64,000 nucleotides of DNA from Pseudonocardia sp. 73-21 (GTDB taxonomy: Bacteria > Actinomycetota > Actinomycetes > Mycobacteriales > Pseudonocardiaceae). The stretch lies in NCBI RefSeq assembly GCF_001899645.1, contig NZ_MKVV01000111.1, positions 2,919-66,918 on the forward strand, written 5' to 3'. The number at the start of each line of letters is the position of its first letter. Position 1 is the first letter of the stretch. A program made the position numbers and the translations under genes. This document shows, one piece after another, positions 60,944-64,000 of this stretch. The notes under the pieces were generated by a model that was not told the origin of the DNA, did no database searches, and saw nothing but the letters and a program-made list of their open reading frames with translations.

Positions 60944-62374
60944 GTGGCCGTGAGCCCGGGGCCGGGGGACTCCTCGCTGCCCGTGGGCCTGCGCGTCGCC
61001 CTCGAGCGGCGGGCCCGCGTCGTCGACGACGGGGCGGTGCTGCTGGGTGGTGCGCCCCCGCGGATGCTGCACCTCTCGCGGGCGGCCCGGGACCTGCTGG
61101 CCGGTGGCGCGTTCGCCGTCACCGACGCCACGTCGCGCACGCTGGCCCGCACGCTGCTGGACGCCGGCATCGCCCACCCCGTCGACGTGCCGGCCGCCGC
61201 TGTCCCCACCCGCGAGGACGTCACCGTCGTCGTCCCGGTCAAGGACCGGGTGGCCGGGCTGGAGCGCCTGCTCGCCGTGGTGGGTCCGGCCGTCGTCGTG
61301 GACGACGGCTCCGCCGACCCCGCCGCGATCCGGGCCGTCGCGGAGAGCGTGGGCGGCACCGTCGTCCGGCACGCGGTCTCCCGTGGCCCCGCCGCCGCGC
61401 GCAACGCCGGCCTCGCCGCGGCCACCACGCCGCTCGTCGCGTTCCTCGACTCCGACGTCGTCCCGGACGAGGACTGGCTGGAGCCCCTGCTCGCGCAGTT
61501 CGCCGACCCGGCGGTGGGGCTGGTGGCGCCGCGGATCGTCGCGCTCGACCCCGGCCCGGGCTGGCTGCAGACCTACGAGGCCGTCCGGTCGTCGCTCGAC
61601 CTGGGCCCGGACCCCGCGCTGGTGGTGCCCCGCTCCCGCGTCGCCTACGTGCCGAGCGCGGCGCTGCTCGTGCGCCGCGAGGCCGTGGGAGCCGGGTTCG
61701 ACGAGGCCATGCACGTCGCCGAGGACGTCGACCTGGTCCTGCGCCTGCACGAGGCGGGCTGGCGGCTGCGCTACGAGCCGTCGTCGCGCGTGGCGCACGA
61801 CCACCGCACCGACGCCCGCGCGTGGTGGCTGCGCAAGGCGTTCTACGGCACGGGTGCCGCCCCGTTGGCGCTGCGGCACCGCGGGTCGGTGCCGCCGATG
61901 GTGCTGAGCCCGTGGTCGGCCGCGGTCGGCGTGCTGGTGCTGCTCGGGCGGCCCCTCGCGGCGCTGGCGGTGAGCGCCGTCGCGGCGGAGCGCCTGTCCC
62001 GCAAGCTGCAACGGGTGCAGCACCCCCGCGCCACGGCGGCGCGGCTCATCGGCCTCGGCGCGGTGGGGGCGATCGCCCAGACCGCCGACGCCGTCACGCG
62101 CCACTACTGGCCCGTCGCGGCGCTCGCGTGCCTCGTGTCGCGGCGCGCCCGGCGGACCGTCGCGGTGGTGGCGGTGGCGGAGGGCGTCGTGGACTTCGTG
62201 CGCCACCGCGGTCGCGATCCGCGCGTCCGGCCGAGCCTGCCCGGGTACCTGCTGGCTCGCCGGCTCGACGACCTGGCCTACGGCGCTGGGTTGTGGTGGG
62301 GCGCGTGGCGCCACCGTACGTCGGAGCCGCTGCGGCCGGGCCGCATGTCGGCGAAAGCAGTCCGACAGGGTTAG
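60944..62374 (+). CDS. mftF: Mycofactocin glycosyltransferase MftF
   Basis: A 476-residue GT2-family glycosyltransferase that puts a beta-1,4-glucose chain on premycofactocin. It starts with a small MftF-specific domain (LPVGLRVALERRARVVDDG, LLGGAPPRMLHLSRAA). The GT2 domain begins VTVVVPVKDRVAGLERLLA, with the DxD-like FLDSDVVPDEDW and the AEDVDLVLRLHEAG region. Membrane-associated hydrophobic helices follow (WSAAVGVLVLLGRPLAALAV). GTG 60944 is the chosen start; GTG 60950 is possible. Confidence 0.95.
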   Translation: MAVSPGPGDSSLPVGLRVALERRARVVDDGAVLLGGAPPRMLHLSRAARDLLAGGAFAVTDATSRTLARTLLDAGIAHPVDVPAAAVPTREDVTVVVPVKDRVAGLERLLAVVGPAVVVDDGSADPAAIRAVAESVGGTVVRHAVSRGPAAARNAGLAAATTPLVAFLDSDVVPDEDWLEPLLAQFADPAVGLVAPRIVALDPGPGWLQTYEAVRSSLDLGPDPALVVPRSRVAYVPSAALLVRREAVGAGFDEAMHVAEDVDLVLRLHEAGWRLRYEPSSRVAHDHRTDARAWWLRKAFYGTGAAPLALRHRGSVPPMVLSPWSAAVGVLVLLGRPLAALAVSAVAAERLSRKLQRVQHPRATAARLIGLGAVGAIAQTADAVTRHYWPVAALACLVSRRARRTVAVVAVAEGVVDFVRHRGRDPRVRPSLPGYLLARRLDDLAYGAGLWWGAWRHRTSEPLRPGRMSAKAVRQG

Positions 62375-62606
62375 TCCGAACGGTTGATAAAGTCGGCGTT
62401 CGGCTTCCGCTTCTGCGGAGCGGATGGCCGTGAGGATCCGCGCTCACGGATTCGACAGCGTCCTGTCGGGAAGTCGCCCCGGTGTGGACTGCCACCGTCC
62501 CGACGGACTGGTTGCAGCTGCCGATGATCAGCGGTGTGATGTGGTCGCCGCCACAACGGCGTGGTGGCATCGACACAGCAGTCGCGGCCCTAGGAGAGAG
62601 ACTCAT
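62375..62606. promoter_or_regulatory. Promoter region of the second hydroxylase operon
   Basis: This 232-base region follows mftF and precedes the coxS-like gene. A TTGATAAAG stretch (62384-62392) is unusually AT-rich for the window and may be part of a promoter. AGGAGAGAG stands 6 bases before the next ATG. I see no palindrome. Confidence 0.4.
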
Positions 62607-63125
62607 ATGGCACAGGTCCGGGTCACCGTCGACGGCGTGAACTACGCCGACGACGTCGAGCCCCGCACGTTGTTGGTCCACTACCTGAGGGAACAGCTCG
62701 GCAAGACCGGCACCCTCGTCGGCTGCGACACCAGCAACTGCGGCGCATGCACCGTCCACCTCAACGGACAGAGCGTGAAGTCCTGCTCGGTGCTGGCCGT
62801 CCAGGCCGACGGCGCCGAGGTCACCACCATCGAGGGCGTTGCCCGCGACGGGAAGCTGCACCCCGTGCAGGAGGCCTTCAACGAGTTCCACGCCCTGCAG
62901 TGCGGGTACTGCACCCCCGGCATGATCATGCAGGCGATCGACCTGCTGGGCGACAACCCCGACCCCGACGAGCACGAGGTCCGTGAGGGCATCGAGGGCA
63001 ACCTCTGCCGCTGCACGGGCTACCAGAACATCGTCCGCGCGGTGCAGGGCGCGGCCCAGGCCATGAAGCCGGGCGCCACCGCTGACCGAGGAGCCCCGGC
63101 CCCCGTGGCCGGAGGAGGCAACTAG
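62607..63125 (+). CDS. Molybdenum hydroxylase 2Fe-2S small subunit (second copy)
   Basis: A 172-residue CoxS-like subunit. Both [2Fe-2S] sites are intact: GCDTSNCGACTVHLNG, SCSVLA, and CGYCTPGMIM with CRCTGYQNIVR. It resembles the product at 44180 closely along its length, so the two are paralogues. The ATG at 62607 follows AGGAGAGAG. The large subunit starts directly after its stop, giving a small-large order unlike the first operon. Confidence 0.94.
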   Translation: MAQVRVTVDGVNYADDVEPRTLLVHYLREQLGKTGTLVGCDTSNCGACTVHLNGQSVKSCSVLAVQADGAEVTTIEGVARDGKLHPVQEAFNEFHALQCGYCTPGMIMQAIDLLGDNPDPDEHEVREGIEGNLCRCTGYQNIVRAVQGAAQAMKPGATADRGAPAPVAGGGN

Positions 63126-64000
63126 ATGACTGCTACCGCCGATCCCACCACGCTCGAAATCGGCAAGGCGCGCACCCGCAAGGAGGACGCGCGTCTCATC
63201 ACCGGTCGGACCAAGTACACCGACTCGATCACCCCGCACGGCACCCTGCACCTGTCGGTCGTCCGCTCGCCGCTGGCGCACGCGACGATCACGGGCATCG
63301 ACAAGTCCGCGGCCGAGGCCGCCCCCGGCGTCATCGGCGTGTACACCGCCGCCGACCTCGGCGTCGAGGCCGTCGGCCTCCCCTGCGCCTGGCCGATCAC
63401 CCCGGACCAGAAGGCCCCGCAGCGTCCGCTGCTGGCCAGCAAGACCGTGCACTTCGCCGGTGAGGGCGTGGCCGTGGTCGTGGCCCGCACCGTCGCCGAG
63501 GCGCGCGACGCGGCCGACCTCGTCGAGATCGACTACGACCCGCTCGAGCCGGTCCTCGACATGGAGGCCGCCATCGCTCCCGGCGCCACCCTGGTGCACC
63601 CGGAGCTCGAGACCAACGAGAGCGCCACCTGGGTGTTCGACGCCGGCGCGGCCGGCACCGGTGGCAGCGTCGACGAGGCCATCGCGGCCGCGGAGGCCGA
63701 CCCCGACTCGATCGTCCTCAAGCGCCGCTTCATCCAGCAGCGCCTCATCCCGGCGTTCATGGAGCCGCGCTCCGCGGTGTGCGACCCCTCCGGTGAGCAG
63801 ATCACCCTCTGGGCCGCCACCCAGGTGCCGCACATCCTGCGCACCATGACCACCGTGACCCTCGGTGTGCCCGAGTCCAAGCTCCGCGTCATCGCCCCCG
63901 ACGTGGGCGGCGGCTTCGGCGGCAAGATCGGCGTGCTGCCCGAGGAGATGCTCACCGTCGTCCTCGCCCAGAAGCTGGGCAAGCCGATCAAGTGGACCGA
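63126..64000 (+). CDS. Molybdenum hydroxylase large subunit (second copy), cut by the window edge
   Basis: The first 291 residues of a CoxL/XdhB-type molybdopterin subunit. Visible segments are GRTKYTDSITPHGTLHLSVVRS, VHFAGEGVAVVVA, DLVEIDYDPLEPV and the pterin-region motif IAPDVGGGFGGKIG. The active-site loop that tells form I from form II is beyond the edge. ATG 63126 directly follows the small-subunit stop. A medium subunit may follow outside the window. Confidence 0.92.
   Translation, partial: MTATADPTTLEIGKARTRKEDARLITGRTKYTDSITPHGTLHLSVVRSPLAHATITGIDKSAAEAAPGVIGVYTAADLGVEAVGLPCAWPITPDQKAPQRPLLASKTVHFAGEGVAVVVARTVAEARDAADLVEIDYDPLEPVLDMEAAIAPGATLVHPELETNESATWVFDAGAAGTGGSVDEAIAAAEADPDSIVLKRRFIQQRLIPAFMEPRSAVCDPSGEQITLWAATQVPHILRTMTTVTLGVPESKLRVIAPDVGGGFGGKIGVLPEEMLTVVLAQKLGKPIKWT

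Noticed and set aside
60813..60950. Small ORF before mftF
   Set aside because: No ribosome-binding site, and it runs through hairpin and repeat sequence; more likely leader DNA.

Overview
The window is high-GC actinobacterial DNA with many GTG starts, 4-base ATGA/GTGA gene overlaps and GC-rich terminator hairpins without U-tracts. A conservon, resuscitation-promoting factors, a Cdc48-like Cpa ATPase, a nicotinoprotein methanol dehydrogenase and a mycofactocin (MFT) locus together suggest the Pseudonocardiaceae, most likely Pseudonocardia or a close relative. Genus is inferred from gene content, not from a search.

1-10.6 kb: a truncated iron-dependent alcohol dehydrogenase gene, then a coxD-coxE-coxF/xdhC maturation operon for molybdenum hydroxylases. 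Two secreted Rpf/LysM muralytic enzymes flank moaC-mog-moaE. A mocA-like nucleotidyltransferase gene and a 59-residue small gene follow, divergent from a helicase-associated protein. The order rpf-moaE-mog-moaC-small gene-helicase partner-XPB matches what I remember of the Rv0861c-Rv0867c neighbourhood of Mycobacterium tuberculosis. Here a four-gene conservon (cvnA-D, 10.6-16 kb) separates the XPB helicase from its partner.

18-29.5 kb: a histidine kinase/response regulator pair followed by a complete branched-chain-amino-acid-type ABC transporter (livFGHM plus lipoprotein); PspC and LtrA membrane proteins; a divergent pair of a maleylpyruvate isomerase-like protein and a WYL regulator sharing a palindrome; and a Phd/VapC toxin-antitoxin pair overlapping the regulator gene.

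29.7-41.8 kb: a conserved core block. It holds groEL under two CIRCE operators, moeA, psd, pssA, cpa, a LytR_C protein, a DUF3263 protein and peptide deformylase, in an order resembling M. tuberculosis Rv0440-Rv0429c. It continues with an HtrA-like protease, a decayed Uma2 gene, a Ddn-like protein and thiD.

41.9-45.6 kb is a large-small-medium molybdenum hydroxylase operon (form II CoxL type). A serine/threonine kinase gene follows.

46.7-62.4 kb is the most interesting part: a mycofactocin island. It contains mftM (glycan methyltransferase), a MoxR/VWA pair with histidine-rich segments, an NDMA-type methanol dehydrogenase (mdo) that should use MFT as electron acceptor, a DUF952-GNAT fusion, mftA, mftB, mftC, two FadH/OYE-family flavoenzymes, mftE, a phosphodiesterase on the opposite strand, and the glycosyltransferase mftF. 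No mftD, mftR or mftG is present, and the first OYE has lost its Fe-S cysteines. Long perfect hairpins punctuate this island. The window ends in a second small-large molybdenum hydroxylase operon cut by the edge.
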